DNA from: Stichopus chloronotus
Lineage: Eukaryota > Echinodermata > Holothuroidea > Aspidochirotida > Stichopodidae
DNA length: 64,000 bases
NCBI GenBank assembly: GCA_021234535.1
Contig: CM037832.1
Span: 5,801,135-5,865,134, forward strand
Direction: 5' to 3'
Positions 11,801 through 22,421 of the stretch are shown piece by piece (within the stretch, counting starts at the first letter, position 1; every line of letters starts with the position of its first letter). A program made the position numbers and the translations under genes. The notes beneath the pieces were generated by a model. That model ran no database searches. It saw only the letters and a list, made by a program, of their open reading frames with translations, and was not told where the DNA came from.

Positions 11801-14800
11801 ACTGCCTTCCTTCTTGGGTGCATTGTTGATGCCTCTGGCGAATTTGTCTTCTCTGTCATAGAGGGGTTAAGAAGAGAAAGAGGGTGGGGGAAGAATTTTT
11901 CGCAGGGTCGGGACTCAAGACGGGACATACATGAACGAAAACTCGAATGACAAATATGATGAAAGGCTCTCTGTTTTTACATCAGTTTATTAAGAATGTG
12001 AATTACAAATACACTACTCTGTGGCGCCGCTATAACTCTTGGTGGCGCACTACTCTGTGGCGTCGCTATAACTCTTGGTGGCGCTTGTTGACTTGCGCCT
12101 CTGTGACTTTGTGCTGCACTAACGTCAAATCTGGGGTCAGCCCGCCTGAACCTCTCAAGAAAATTTCTTAGTCGGAGAAAATGCCACTCGACTAGTTACA
12201 ACCAACTAGCTACTATACAGTGTGCATTATGCGATATTCAATCCCGGTTTCAATATATGTCTAGCCGTAGTGATACGCTGTGATGTACTAGAGCTAACCT
12301 TCGCACATAAAGCACTGTTCGTAACATTATTCCAATCACTAAATTGACAGCCAATGAAAACCTTGTAAGAACCGACACCGTTCAGCCAATGAAGTTACCT
12401 ATTTTCATGTTACGAAGCACCTGACACCAGTCACACCATGATAACCGTGCATGGTAGAACCAAAGAACCTTCTGAGTAGCCTACCAGGACCCATAGACAG
12501 TAGCACAGCTTTAATTACATTGTAACGAACGAGTTACGGAAAAAAAATCTCTTGCAAAAATAACACAAAAATTGATGTTGTGTAACTTGCTGAACATAGC
12601 CACACCTTCTGCAGCTTGCGAAAGTTTGCAGAAATTGATAAAGGGCTGCGGTAGATATAGCCTCATGACTGTTTTAATCATTTGGATATGGCAAAATGTC
12701 TATGCCATATTCTAATGAACCGGTCTGTCTTGTTACAAAAGGGAGAACCAGTCGTTTTGGTTTGTGAGATTGTGGTCTTTGTTCTGTTTTACCCTTTTCA
12801 TCTAGCGTATAAGCAGGTTTTGAATAAAGGTTACTTTGATGTCACTAGAACTAAGATACATCACACGATAATAAAACGGCGGTCCAGGCCCCACTCATCC
12901 CTTATTGAATTGACATGATTTCCTGTCACACAAGAGAAAGTTTAAAAGAATCAGCATAAATTAGTCTTTCTGTTGTGTAGATCTCCTTCTCAGTTGTACC
13001 TCCCTGGTCAAACTTTGTGGTAAAATGACATGAATTTTTGCTCAGAATAAAGAAAATGGAAATTTGAGTGAAATCATCAGCATTGGGTTCATCTCTGTTG
13101 ATTTTAAAGGTCATGAGACATGCATCTATAAAAGAGCTGGCGTCATTAAGAAGTTGCAGAGTGAAACATTTCAATTAAAATCCATCGGAATTGTGTTTCT
13201 ATCTATTACTGTTATTGAGAAATGACTTTTCAGAATTCGATGAAAATGTAAAGTAGATGACGTGGAGTGTTGCATAAAGTCAATATTTCTTTTGTTGGAC
13301 CTATCTACATTGCCTCTGGATTACTTAATTAGTGGGTTTCTGATTGGTAAGTAATATTGATATTTTTAGAGAAGAAGAAAACATGACCTTGACAAATGAA
13401 ACCCTCTGGACATAATTCCAAGGGTCCTTGAAATAAAGGTAAAATAAATGAATGGTTACACAAGACTTATCATAGGAGTCCATCTCTTGATGTCACAATT
13501 TGCACACTTAGCAAATTTCTATTCATGATGCCGTTATTTGCCAGTAAAATTGTCAATATTTCATTTAACTTGTGGCTATTTTCAACATTTTCAATGATTA
13601 GTACACTCAATACTCTCTCAAGTGTCTCATTCATGTCACAGAACCTTGAAAGTTACGTCATTATTCTGTTCCACAGGGCAGCATCCAGCCGTGTTACATT
13701 CCCTTGATGTGTGGCAAGGAGCCAAAGAAGTGGGCAGGAAGGTGGCAATGGTAACGTCCCTATCTCAGTTATTGAAACAAGAATATGAATGCAATGCTGT
13801 TTTTGTCCACTTGACAAGAAAACTTTTCATTCAGATGTCACTTGCTAGCATGTAAAATATGTCATGGATGATTTTCAATACGGGGAAAAAGGGCATCACA
13901 ATTGTAAGTGTTTTCTGTCTGACACTTTTGGAGAGTTCACTCTTGGTTGCATCAATCAGTCCATGTGATCCCCCCCCCCCCCCTCCTTACAGAATTCCCA
14001 AAAGCTGAAGGAAAATTGAAATTGAATGTGAATTGTTGAAAAATTGCTACCTGAAAATCTCTGGTAACAGTCACAAGCAGACAGACAGCAAATTTTGGAT
14101 CTGCGTGTCTTCCTGTATGTCTCTCTGGTTCTGATGAGCCAAAGATTTAACTTAAAAAACAAATTCCATCCTCCATTTGCCAACATTTAAAAACCTTAAA
14201 AATTTTCGTTGTGTTTCATGATATGTTGTTCTTACTACAACAGGCTTCTCAAAGGTCAGAGTTTTACCGCCCGCTTGAAAGATGGATCGGAGAAGTAACA
14301 AAACACTTCATGATCTGCTCTCAACAGGCTCAGGGTGAACGTATGGCCTTCATCGTAAGTTGCGACACTTGTCATTTCCGTCATCCCTATGAAATTGAAT
14401 GATTTCAACAAAAGAATAATATTTTTGTTTCAGTGGACAGGTGTCCTAAATTGCGGAGATACCAACCTCTGATATAAAGTCACTGGGGTGGTCAACATGT
14501 ATACAAACAAGGAAGTGTACCATGAGCATTGGAAATTAGCAAGGAAGCTCCCATCGTTTCTTAAGTTCGATCTCCTTGCAAATCTTTTTGTGTTCATTTT
14601 GAATTCTCCGATAAACATATGTTGGTGAAACTTGCAGTTGACAGGTTTGCTCAAAAAGCGTTTCATTTTTTTCCCCTCTATATCCAGGCTCATTGGAGGG
14701 GTATTTTGCATCATGTCATCGGTAAACACCAATGGATCCTTGGCGATGGGTACGGTCCAGCTAAGTGTCTACATGATCCCATCCTCCAAGAGTCGGAGTT

Positions 14801-17800
14801 AGAGCAAGATAGACTCCTTCAACCTGGTTCATTATCCCATTCAGCGCTTGGAGAGATTGTTTTTAATCGGCCTTTCTTGATTAATCTAGACTATTACTCA
14901 AGAAACAGGTGAGAAATTCACCAGAGTTAGTCTACCTGCTCCATAACATTTTGAAATTCTTCAAGGAAATGAATTTTGTTAATTGCAGTTTCTCCACATA
15001 AGATGGGGTTTCATCCATTTGCCTTCGTGGAAGAACTGGTGTAAGTAATCATTGACTCCTTGTCACTGTTTAAACCATTTCCCACAGTGTCCCTGCACTG
15101 GCAGTTCAGTTTAATTTGGTAAATCCTGCTTCAACTTTGCATTTGAATCTGATGGAGATATTACAGTCATTTTTATCAGTGCTGCTATAGGGTATACTGG
15201 CATCCCCCCAAAACGCTATGCTTCTTTCTTCATCGGTTGTGGTTACTTCACAATGTTTGTGAACATTTGCAAATGACATTATACATATAGCAACTGTTTC
15301 ATATATTTCGAAAAGCCTGCAAAGCACATAACATGGCTCTCATCACTTGCCAACTGAATGGTCAAAAACATCACTCATGTCTTTGCATTGGTTCCAACTT
15401 TTAACATTTGTGAAACAGCAAAAAGGTTTGGAAATGGAAGTATGTCAGTGTCAAGGTGAAATTAAAGTCACCTAATGGCAATAGATGAAGTAGCATTGTC
15501 TTTCTCTTGTGGTAGTGAAGTGGAAAGGGGGTTCTTGTGTTAAGTTTCTGTTTAAGTACATCAAATTTTGGCCATGTGAATTCCAATTTTTGATTCAATA
15601 ATGCAGGGTATCTAAAAACTTTGGTGAAATAAGTCTTGCTTCTCTCCCGATGTTACATCATCAGTACCAGCTGTGTTAATGGTACTCAAGTAGCAAGCAG
15701 TAGTGATATTCCAAGAATAACAAATTCATATATCCCCAGTAAAAATAACGTAATATCAACAGTATCATTTTTTTTTTGCAGAATAGATACACATACTGTG
15801 TTTATGCATTCATGGACCCAAACTGTGGGATTATGCTAATTCAAGTTTTTCCATTTAAAAACAAAGATGTGTACTTAAATTGGTGCAAAATGTACCAAAA
15901 AAATTTTTTTCTGTTTTTTCTCACCCTGTTCTTGTCTTCTCAAATTTTCCTATCCCCATTTTAACTTCTTTCATGGATTTTTTTTTTACTGCATTCAACC
16001 CGTTGTAGTCCTCACCAAGTCTCACCTCAATAGTCAAACTATGTACTCTGACTCGTGTATGAAAATCTGAATTGTAATCGTCAGTCAGCAATATGCCTTG
16101 AACGCTCATTAAAAAATATGTATATTGAAGCTAATCCTGGAAGTATCTGCATTTTTCCTGTGCCCGTGCTGTCATTGAAAAGGATTGTCCAATCAGATGT
16201 GAGAGATTCAACAGGTGTTGTGGACCCGGAAAGCCCAGGCAATACTTCAGCTTATGACTACCTGCAGAAGCTGCGTGACTGAAATGATAAAAATAGGCTT
16301 TAGTAATATCGCTGGAACAGTAAAATACAGACTTACCAATAATATAGTCTCGTCGGTATAAACCGATGCCAGGAATATACATGTTTTCACTGAACCATGT
16401 GCATATATACATAGCCTGTTAGTGCTACGCAGCGAGTGTATAAAGATAAATACAGAATTTTGGTGTCACCGATAAATATCAGCTTTTGGAAAATGTAGGT
16501 TTTCTGTGGATGACATGTGTAGGGATATGTATATGATGTACTTAGTTACTTAGTAAATTCAATAAAATGTAAGTGTAGGTTGGCAGCAGCTATCATGAAG
16601 ATGAAATGACTAATGTTAGTGTACGGGGAGCTTGCTTGTAGCTAGAGTACATGCTGCTTGAGTTGTGTGTTCCAGTATAAACACAGTATTCAGTGTAGCT
16701 GCACAGTATGTGCAACATGTTAGTAAAGATACAGACCTAAAGGAGATTGGGTAGCCTATGAAGATTCAAATGATAACACTATGATGTCAGAGTAACTATT
16801 CATTTCGAAACTTTTGTAGTACGCATGAGTTATGCACATTGGAATACCTCATGTATGCCTGGAATGGCCAGAAGTCACGATGTCAAAGTCATGGACAAAA
16901 TATTAAACCAATCTTTTTGTTTAAAACTGCATAGTTGTATATACTTAGTGCAGTCTCTTTAGTACATTCATATCACGGCAAAACAGGAAGCCCACAAGCG
17001 AAGGCTGCAACAAACTTCTTGAAAGGACTTGTGCCAATCTACGCCAGATCTAAAAACTAATGCGTCTGATTTTAGCACCCTGTATGTCAAATTCTCAAAT
17101 ACAGCTCGTAACAGAAAGGCACACAATGAAATTAAATGGTTTGGCCCAGGCATTGTCCAAGGGGAAAAAAAAAATTGTGGTTTTACCACCACATGGTTTT
17201 CAACCCCTAATCATTCCTACAGACAGCTTGTTAAAAGGTTCGGAGGTAGGGTTTTTCGAGAGTACATCCAATCATTGCTGTAAACACACATACCAGAGCC
17301 ACTGCTTTTTTTCGAAGGCTTGCCAAAGCCACTGTTTTGAACCATGGGAACGAGTGAGTGTGAACTCTGTGGTTAATCTTGAACTTGCAGCTTTACATGA
17401 ATAACGAAAGGAGGATACTTATCCATAAACATATTAGGCGATATTATCTATATTTTCTATATTATAGAATTTTCTATACATCAATATTGTCCCAAGGTGG
17501 ATATCGATAATATTCCTAAAAAGGAAAAATATCGTTAACAATATTGACATACTACTTCTGCTTAAAAAGTAGCGGCATTCATTTTTTCCCCGGAGGACTT
17601 TTGGTATGGAAGGCTGATCCACTTTCTTTACTGTTGTGGTGAAAACTAGTTCTGTGATTATCTTCTTGAGATTTGTCTAGTACAATTTTTCCAGCTCTGC
17701 TTTGCAAGTTGTTGATTGGTTCTGTCTCTCATTTGAACATTTCTTGGCAGACACATGAGTTGCTTGGAGAGATTTTGGCCATACTTGGATGCCTATGTGA

Positions 17801-20793
17801 ATGCAGATGACATGCACAGGTAAACACATGATGCTTTGTTGATGATTTTAAAAACAGAGACTGAAGGCCCCAGACAATTTCCAATTCTCCTCCTACCACT
17901 TCCAACTAGCATCCCCCACAGCCTATCAAAAATTCCCCCACATGTGTAATCAAAACAATGGTCCCCTGTGTATGATGTAACATGAGCTACTCTGCATATT
18001 CCGAATGTGCTGTCAACCAAAGGGCAGAACTAGTCAAGAATTCTGCTTTCCCCCAGCCCAATATGGGTGATGAGTGGCTGCCTTTAAAGCATTTGATAAA
18101 CTACCTTCACTACACGTCCATTACGTTAATAGTGTCATTATTAGCTGCACCCACACTGTCCATCCCATCCCAGTAATTGATTAGAAGTGATACCTTTCGT
18201 GTTAACAGTGTAATCATTTGCTGCACCCACACCGTCCATCCCATCCAATGACAAATTAGGAGTGGTGCCTATCATGTCGATCCTTTCATAGCAACTTACG
18301 TTACTTTACGTATCCTGAAAAGTTTCCATTTGCAGTCATGTACGTACTATCATGTAAAATTTCGATGTTCCACTTAATGTTGTTTGCTAAAAAGTGTGGT
18401 GTTTAAGTAATGAATACTGCTTGTGGTCTGTTCAGAGTGCAAATAATGATCTAGTCAGGGTTCTTGCGGCCTGGAATAGTCTTGTCTTTAAATGGTCACA
18501 TAACAATCATGAAATAGTTGCAGAAAAGTTACGTAATCTTATTTCCAGGAACCCTATGTTAGTAGTGTGCATTGTATGAGGAACATTAATGTCTAAGTTC
18601 TGTCACACTTGGAACCATATTGGAATACTGGCATGTGAAATATTTGTTTTTATTCCTTGAAAACCGGACATGCAATTACACCAAGGAATGGAATGAAGTT
18701 TATGTTGAATATTCACTTGCACTTTCTTACTCTCTACCAGTCGTACAGCTTGCGAGACCAGATTCCTGCTTGCGGCCATCGATTTCCAAGAGCACAAAGA
18801 TCGCAGCCAGCAAATGAGCAGTGGCTCTCCAGTGTAAGCGACATTTCTCCTTATAACAATAGCTTAAATAGTTGAGTTGGTACCCAAACACAGCTTTTGA
18901 TAATATTACAGTCTGTTTGTAACAAAACTTGCTGTCAGCATTAGCTCATTGATGTCAGTAATGCGCTTACACAAGCATTGCATAAACTAGATAACAAGCG
19001 CACTACTCTGTAGTGTGCAGTGGCATAACTATTCACCTAAAATAAGTAATGAACATAGTAACGCTGATAATGAAGTCTGTCCCCATATGACTTTTACCTA
19101 TTGTTAAGAGTAACGGAATATTTACATACGTACGTACGTGTGTTTGTGAAAGTACATACGCACACACGCAGACACACCTGTGTATATGTATGAAATGCAC
19201 TGTTGTTGTGTGAGATGCACTTTTGTGTGCACATTGTCCACAGATAAATTTACTACAGCTGCAGTCATGTATGGCATGTAGCTTCCTGTTACAAATTACA
19301 AGAACACTCTCAGATCAGGTTGGGATAAAACGTCACTTGGGATTGACGAAAACTATGAGAACCCACATCTGCAATGGAGATTTGTATTTACCATTGTAGA
19401 ATAATTATAGCAGTAGTTTGTAAACATCTAACAATATTTTGGAGCATATATCTAAGGGGCAAAGTCAACTGAGGTCAAAGTTTGCAGACGTCTCTGCTCA
19501 GGTAGGTAACTATTCCAAACAGGTATGCAGGCTGTACCCATTTTTGCACATCCGTTGCAAGCGTCTTATTGCCTGTGGTCACTGTGGCTTTTTCTCTTAC
19601 TTTGATTGTCACAACAACACTTCTGGTGTGGTATCTGGCTTGATTTTAATTTCTCCTGCACTAAAAAATCCACATCGTTGCAGAGTCCAGTGGATCCATG
19701 GATGAATTGTTGTAATATGTCATTCATTCACTGAGTTCCTTGGAAATATAAAGCAAATGGTTAATAGTTGCATGTTATTTTGTTGCTAACTCTATGAGAC
19801 TCTATGGCCTTATTTGTCCAGGGAGGTGCTGGAGAAGGAGATACAACGGGACAGTTAAGTTATGCTAATCCTGTTAGATTTTCCCTGGCGTGATTACTTT
19901 CAATTCATAATGGGATGATACAATAGTAAAACAGCTTAGAGTGCCGTTTTACTTTTGTGTGAAGTATCTTACTTCTAGGGACATCCAAGTAATCTTCATT
20001 CACACCTGCTTGTAATCTTTGAAAAGGATCGCGTAGCAAAAAGCTTTGATGCTAGGTTCGTTGCAGACAATCAACTCAAAACCACTGTCTTAAAAATCAA
20101 AACAACTGGCTATCTCTTTGGAATCAAGACAGACTGGTATATAAGAATAAGACATAGACCTTTGCCATATGCAAATGACGAAAACGATCACAAGACTATA
20201 TTTTACTGTTGCATTTTATCGATTTTCACTGATTTTGGCAAGTTTGCAGAGGGTGTATCCATGTTCAATAAGTTACACAACATCAAATTTTTTCCACTGC
20301 CACAGGCGTCAGTCCGCGTCGGACGTTGAAAACAGATTTTCACGAATAATGAGTGGCAATGCTACAGCTATAGACAAAATTTGTCGATGGGTAATTTACA
20401 ACGGAGTAGACAACATAGACCTTTTACGTTAAGTTCCTAATACCCTTTAATCCCATTAAATTTTCGAGCGGTGAACAAAAGAGACAATTATGGCGGAAAC
20501 TAGGCTACTTCAAAAGAAGAAACTTCTGTTGTATCTCCTTCTGTAGCACCTCCCTGGTTTGTCTTACAACACCATAGAGTGATTTTCTTGATTCATTTTG
20601 GTCACTCTATTTCTGTATTTTGAACCCTGTCTTGGCCCTTTGTCTCGTTTTCAGATTCACACGTCAATACAATCGGACAACCAAGAGGTCAGTCAAAGTT
20701 CCAGCTTATGAGAAGAAGAGCTACTCCTACATACAGGAATTAATGCAAGAGATATTTATGAAGAGTTTGGTGAAAGAGGAGGCTGGTGTTTGA
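2774..20793 (+). CDS. Gene A: transposase-family-derived protein, multi-exon (5' end missing)
   Basis: Twelve exons (2774-2854, 3770-3847, 4232-4384, 6939-7215, 9626-9905, 11137-11373, 13677-13750, 14244-14354, 14688-14908, 17751-17819, 18741-18833, 20655-20793) join without phase conflict into about 604 residues ending at TGA 20791. The N-terminal 100 residues are acidic (SDEDSEEEDD). Next comes a Cys/His-rich stretch (CLEGQCGC...CRNGH), then WSSQPKLQGNHAGD, VVTDPQQDF, HSLDVWQGAKEVGRK, HWRGILHHVIGKHQW, FLLAAIDFQEHKDR, and a C-terminal FTRQYNRTTKRS...KSYSYIQEL block. From memory, this block order belongs to a large uncharacterised, transposase-like protein family in sea urchins, lancelets, cnidarians and fish. 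The family's DGRxDSPG block is absent at the exon 5/6 junction, which suggests a domesticated or inactive copy. Function is unknown; nucleic-acid binding is inference. Confidence 0.72.
3770..3847 (+). CDS. Gene A exon
   Basis: The acceptor follows a long T-rich tract ending GTTAG; donor GG|GTAGGT. It encodes TEVESKVQKREQSHETAQ followed by STSGGSS. Phase 2 at both ends joins in frame to the exons on each side. Confidence 0.62.
4232..4384 (+). CDS. Gene A exon, acidic segment
   Basis: Acceptor TTCAAG, donor TG|GTAATT. It encodes VNLEYVQDGDVVYVYPP, then a strongly acidic run GDFSDEDSEEEDDATSF and LQLLEEIDEW. Opening phase fits the preceding exon. Confidence 0.68.
4479..5890. mobile_element. Non-autonomous hAT-like DNA transposon in gene A intron 3
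   Basis: The ends are perfect 15-bp inverted repeats: CAGGGTTTCCCCTGG at 4479-4493 and its reverse complement at 5876-5890. The subterminal regions carry GGCGG/CCGCC-rich blocks. A CAGGG...CCCTG terminus is typical of hAT elements. I see no clear 8-bp target duplication (flanks TAACACCT and ACAGCTTA) and no transposase reading frame inside the 1.4 kb, so it looks old and non-autonomous. Confidence 0.65.
6939..7215 (+). CDS. Gene A exon, Cys-rich segment
   Basis: Acceptor TCAACAG, donor TGG|GTAGGG. It encodes CHPDCGVHDATLKDIFDMED, an acidic stretch, then LRQLLGEISVEPCLEGQCGC and MKTIGTAVTVRW. The CxxxxCxC cluster just before the CRNGH of the next exon resembles the zinc-ribbon-like position in this protein family. 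It ends in phase 0. Confidence 0.75.
7526..8120 (+). mobile_element. TTAA-type MITE family 2, diverged copy
   Basis: The stretch aligns with the reverse complement of 49864-50527. Both begin AGTGATTGTGTGTATAGG-like and share TAAGATTGTGTTTGATCTTAA, an AAAATGACAGTA block, CAACAGTACAGGTCTCACT, and further blocks through CTACATTA. The left flank here is ATAA, not TTAA, and the right terminus is not identifiable, so this copy is decayed. Confidence 0.7.
8628..8991 (-). mobile_element. TTAA-type MITE family 1, copy 1
   Basis: A 364-bp element flanked on both sides by TTAA (8624-8627 and 8992-8995). Near-perfect terminal inverted repeats start AGAGGCCCATTGAGTTG on the left and end CAACTCAATGAGCCCCT on the right. 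It is highly similar, in inverted orientation, to 40388-40755. There is no coding capacity. TTAA duplication is the hallmark of piggyBac (and Kolobok) transposases acting in trans. Confidence 0.85.
9626..9905 (+). CDS. Gene A exon, W-SSQP block
   Basis: Acceptor TTTTTTTTTACAG, donor GCAG|GTTTGT. It encodes VCRNGHVAKTWSSQPKLQG, then NHAGDVALSSAIVLSGSSLP, KVKMLCRCLNLG and TVRSYWEKVQNSVL. The NGH...WSSQP and G-(5)-SSAIVLSGSSL-K blocks are the most diagnostic part of the family. The exon ends in phase 1 after KEITIA. Confidence 0.8.
9906..11136. other. Gene A intron 5
   Basis: No additional exon or repeat that I can support. This is where the family's DGRxDSPG block would be expected if it were on a separate exon; I did not find it in any + frame. 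The intron ends in a long T-tract before the acceptor. Confidence 0.5.
11137..11373 (+). CDS. Gene A exon, VVTD block
   Basis: The acceptor CACCAG follows an uninterrupted T-tract; donor ATGA|GTAGGT. It encodes GTKKGTHNQPSTFSPFISMD, YRTGDILNVSTIENRST and NITVHEVVTDPQQDFQDYM. The EVVTD motif carries one of the conserved aspartates. The expected DGRxDSPG sequence just before the SMD residues is absent. Confidence 0.78.
11374..13676. other. Gene A intron 6
   Basis: No exon recognised. It contains a 36-bp two-copy tandem repeat (12013-12084). The remaining sequence is AT-rich with no recognisable feature. Confidence 0.5.
12013..12084. repeat. Two-copy 36-bp tandem repeat
   Basis: Two head-to-tail copies of a 36-bp unit beginning ACTACTCTGTGGCG and ending CTTGGTGGCGC. 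They differ at one position (GCCGC versus GTCGC). The high identity indicates a recent duplication. Confidence 0.9.
13677..13750 (+). CDS. Gene A exon, HSLDVW block
   Basis: Acceptor TTCCACAG, donor ATG|GTAACG. It encodes QHPAVLHSLDVWQGAKEVG and RKVAM. The HSLDVW-x-AK motif is a strong family signature. The exon opens in phase 1 and closes in phase 0. Confidence 0.82.
14244..14354 (+). CDS. Gene A exon
   Basis: Acceptor CTACAACAG, donor ATC|GTAAGT; 37 codons, phase 0 at both ends. It encodes ASQRSEFYRPLERWIGEVTK and HFMICSQQAQGERMAFI. The W-x9-HF-x2-CS pattern fits the family between the LDVW and LHHV blocks. Confidence 0.8.
14688..14908 (+). CDS. Gene A exon, LHHVIGKHQW block
   Basis: Acceptor TATATCCAG, donor ACAG|GTGAGA. 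It encodes AHWRGILHHVIGKHQWILGD, KCLHDPILQESELEQDRLL and ALGEIVFNRPFLINLDYYSR. HWRG-x2-HHV-x-GKH-x-W is one of the best conserved family blocks. Confidence 0.82.
14909..17750. other. Gene A intron 9
   Basis: A 2.8 kb intron. Small open frames at 15776-15964 and 17029-17404 have no supportable homology and no splice phase consistent with the flanking exons. No repeat with a clear partner was found. Confidence 0.5.
17751..17819 (+). CDS. Gene A exon
   Basis: Acceptor CTTGGCAG, donor ACAG|GTAAAC. It encodes HMSCLERFWPYLDAYVNADD followed by MH. The C-LE-x-F position corresponds to the LExFH segment of relatives. Phase 2 on both sides fits. Confidence 0.72.
17835..17985 (-). repeat. Interspersed repeat, arm 2 of an inverted pair with 118-250
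   Basis: The reverse complement matches 118-250 through CATTGTTTTGATTACACATG and downstream blocks. It sits in gene A intron 10, 16 bases after the exon. Confidence 0.6.
18125..18275. repeat. Two-copy tandem repeat, about 76 bp unit
   Basis: Units 18125-18200 and 18201-18275 share GTTAAYAGTGT, GCTGCACCCACAC and GTCCATCCCATCC in register, with scattered substitutions elsewhere. It lies in gene A intron 10. Confidence 0.85.
18741..18833 (+). CDS. Gene A exon, LLAAID block
   Basis: Acceptor TCTCTACCAG, donor CAGT|GTAAGC. In the phase set by the preceding exon it reads TACETRFLLAAIDFQEHKDR, then SQQMSSGSP. The T-R-x-LLAAID motif is a family signature, which selects this frame over two other open ones. 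Confidence 0.75.
18834..20654. other. Gene A intron 11
   Basis: Contains a short TACGTACGTACG/CACACACG simple-sequence stretch near 19120-19170. A possible alternative terminal exon near 19823-19857 was considered and rejected. Nothing else supportable. Confidence 0.45.
20655..20793 (+). CDS. Gene A terminal exon
   Basis: Acceptor GTTTTCAG. It encodes FTRQYNRTTKRSVKVPAYEK, KSYSYIQELMQEIFMK and SLVKEEAGV, then TGA at 20791-20793. The YN-x2-TKR and KSYSYI-x-EL motifs match the family's C-terminus, so this is the genuine end of the protein. Confidence 0.82.
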
Positions 20794-22169
20794 AACTCAT
20801 GAAAACATGGGAAATGAGACCAAAGCTTTAGAAGAGAAGTGGCATTGCTCCAAGAGAAGAACTACATTTGAAAGGATTCTTAAAAAGAGAGTAGATGGTG
20901 ATAGACTGCATACATCAATAAGTTATTGATGGTTCTTGGTGCTTTACTTTTGTATACTTCTTTTTCATCATGTATTTTGACATTTGTGCTGTTGTCGGTG
21001 TACTACGAAGTTTGCCTTTGCTTGGTGAGGAAGTAGAATTTGGCTCTCTTCGAGGCTGAATGTCAGGTTGCGACGCAGTTTAGACATTTTATGTATAGCA
21101 CTGATAGTCTATCAAGATGGTAAAATTATCTATACATTTATTCACTCAATCAAAGTTGAGAAAAATTTCACAACATGTAAGCTTCTGAGAGAAACATCAG
21201 ACTCTGTCACTCTCACCTATGTGGTTGGCCCGCAGCTGACATACTTGAATTTACCTTGCGGCATATTCACTCTATATGTGACAGTTGATGTGATGTTATG
21301 TTGTTACCATCAATCCATTTGCGGTAACATTAATGCCATAAGTAATTGTCATCTGCTCTGTCCAAGTGCTTGTGTGTCCTCTGTAGATGAATGTTCCTAT
21401 CTGCTCTTTTGAAATTGGCAGTTTTAAGAAGTGATGTGGGAAGACTTTGACTAACAGCAATTGTGATTCAGAAGTATGGTTTTGTCCGGTTTCATCTCAA
21501 ATTTCAGTGATGTTGTAAGTGGTTAATCATGATACACTCTGAGAGTGTCGGTGGGTGGGGGGTTGGGTTCTGGTGGGTCGGGGGTGGTGTTCATTGTCAT
21601 GCATCTGTGTTTTTCATGAATACATCATTTGTTAACATTTGAAGTCAGATGATGTGTTTAATGCACTCAAAGTTACAAAGGGACCAAATAGCCTCTGTCA
21701 TTGCCGGTTTTTCCATTAAAATTGATCTATCCTGCCTAACTTTGCTTCCACTGTTAATTCCCACACCTGCTCAAGTCATTTCACATCTCTGTTTATACAT
21801 GCAGTCATAGCCTTTCTTGCAGTTGGAAGCAAAGTTCAACATACTTTCTGCCACTCAAGAAGTTAAATTTTGCTCAGGTTTCAGTGAAAATCCAACAGAT
21901 TTGACACAAATTCACTGACAGTTGTACTTGTTTACAAAGTTGTGTTCTGAGTAGTATGTCTTAAATTAATCACCAAGCCTGTTTGACTTTTGGATATTCT
22001 GTAATTAGGGACAGAGGATTATCTGTGTGACTTCATAATCTCACAGAATGAAAAACTAGACCAGAAAATATATAACTATGCCATTGTTTTGCCATTATTA
22101 GAGAGTTGTGAGAATCTAGGAAGGTATGTTAATCTGTATTTCGACAAGTATTTTTACATTTATTTTTGT

Positions 22170-22244
22170 CACACTGCTTTCCTTTTGAGGAAAGCAGTGT
22201 GGCAATACATCCTGTGTGAAGAGACATTGCTTGTAACAGGATGT
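22170..22244. repeat. Two adjacent inverted repeats (hairpins)
   Basis: The first is a perfect 13-bp stem CACACTGCTTTCC / GGAAAGCAGTGTG with a 6-base loop (22170-22201). Six bases on, a 9-bp stem ACATCCTGT / ACAGGATGT has a 20-base loop (22207-22244). It may lie in a long 3' UTR of gene A or be a decayed mobile element. Confidence 0.75.
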
Positions 22245-22415
22245 AAGTGCCAAAAAGTGTCATAAAGTAACAGATCACATCAAGTTTTTTCTTCGTATGA
22301 GTACGTATGATTTATTCTAAAAATCAAATATTCTGAAAGAAAATATCTCCATATTAACAAAAGACCAACATTTAAGTTGCATATCTCATGAAGGAGAACC
22401 TTACAGTTGGAGGTA

Positions 22416-22421
22416 AATAAA
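22416..22421 (+). promoter_or_regulatory. Candidate poly(A) signal downstream of gene A
   Basis: The first AATAAA I noticed after the gene A stop codon, about 1.6 kb downstream. Earlier variant signals such as ATTAAA near 21715 could be used instead. Confidence 0.3.

Noticed and set aside
15776..15964. Segment reading YTYCVYAFMD, similar to a block of the gene A family
   Set aside because: It lies downstream of the LHHV exon, out of family order, and has no compatible splice phase. The similarity is probably chance.
18125..18275. Regular repeats considered as CRISPR-like
   Set aside because: Only two contiguous copies without spacers in a eukaryotic intron.
19823..19857. Possible alternative last exon of gene A (EVLEKEIQRDS)
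   Set aside because: Very short, with no family match; the exon at 20655 gives the conserved C-terminus in phase.
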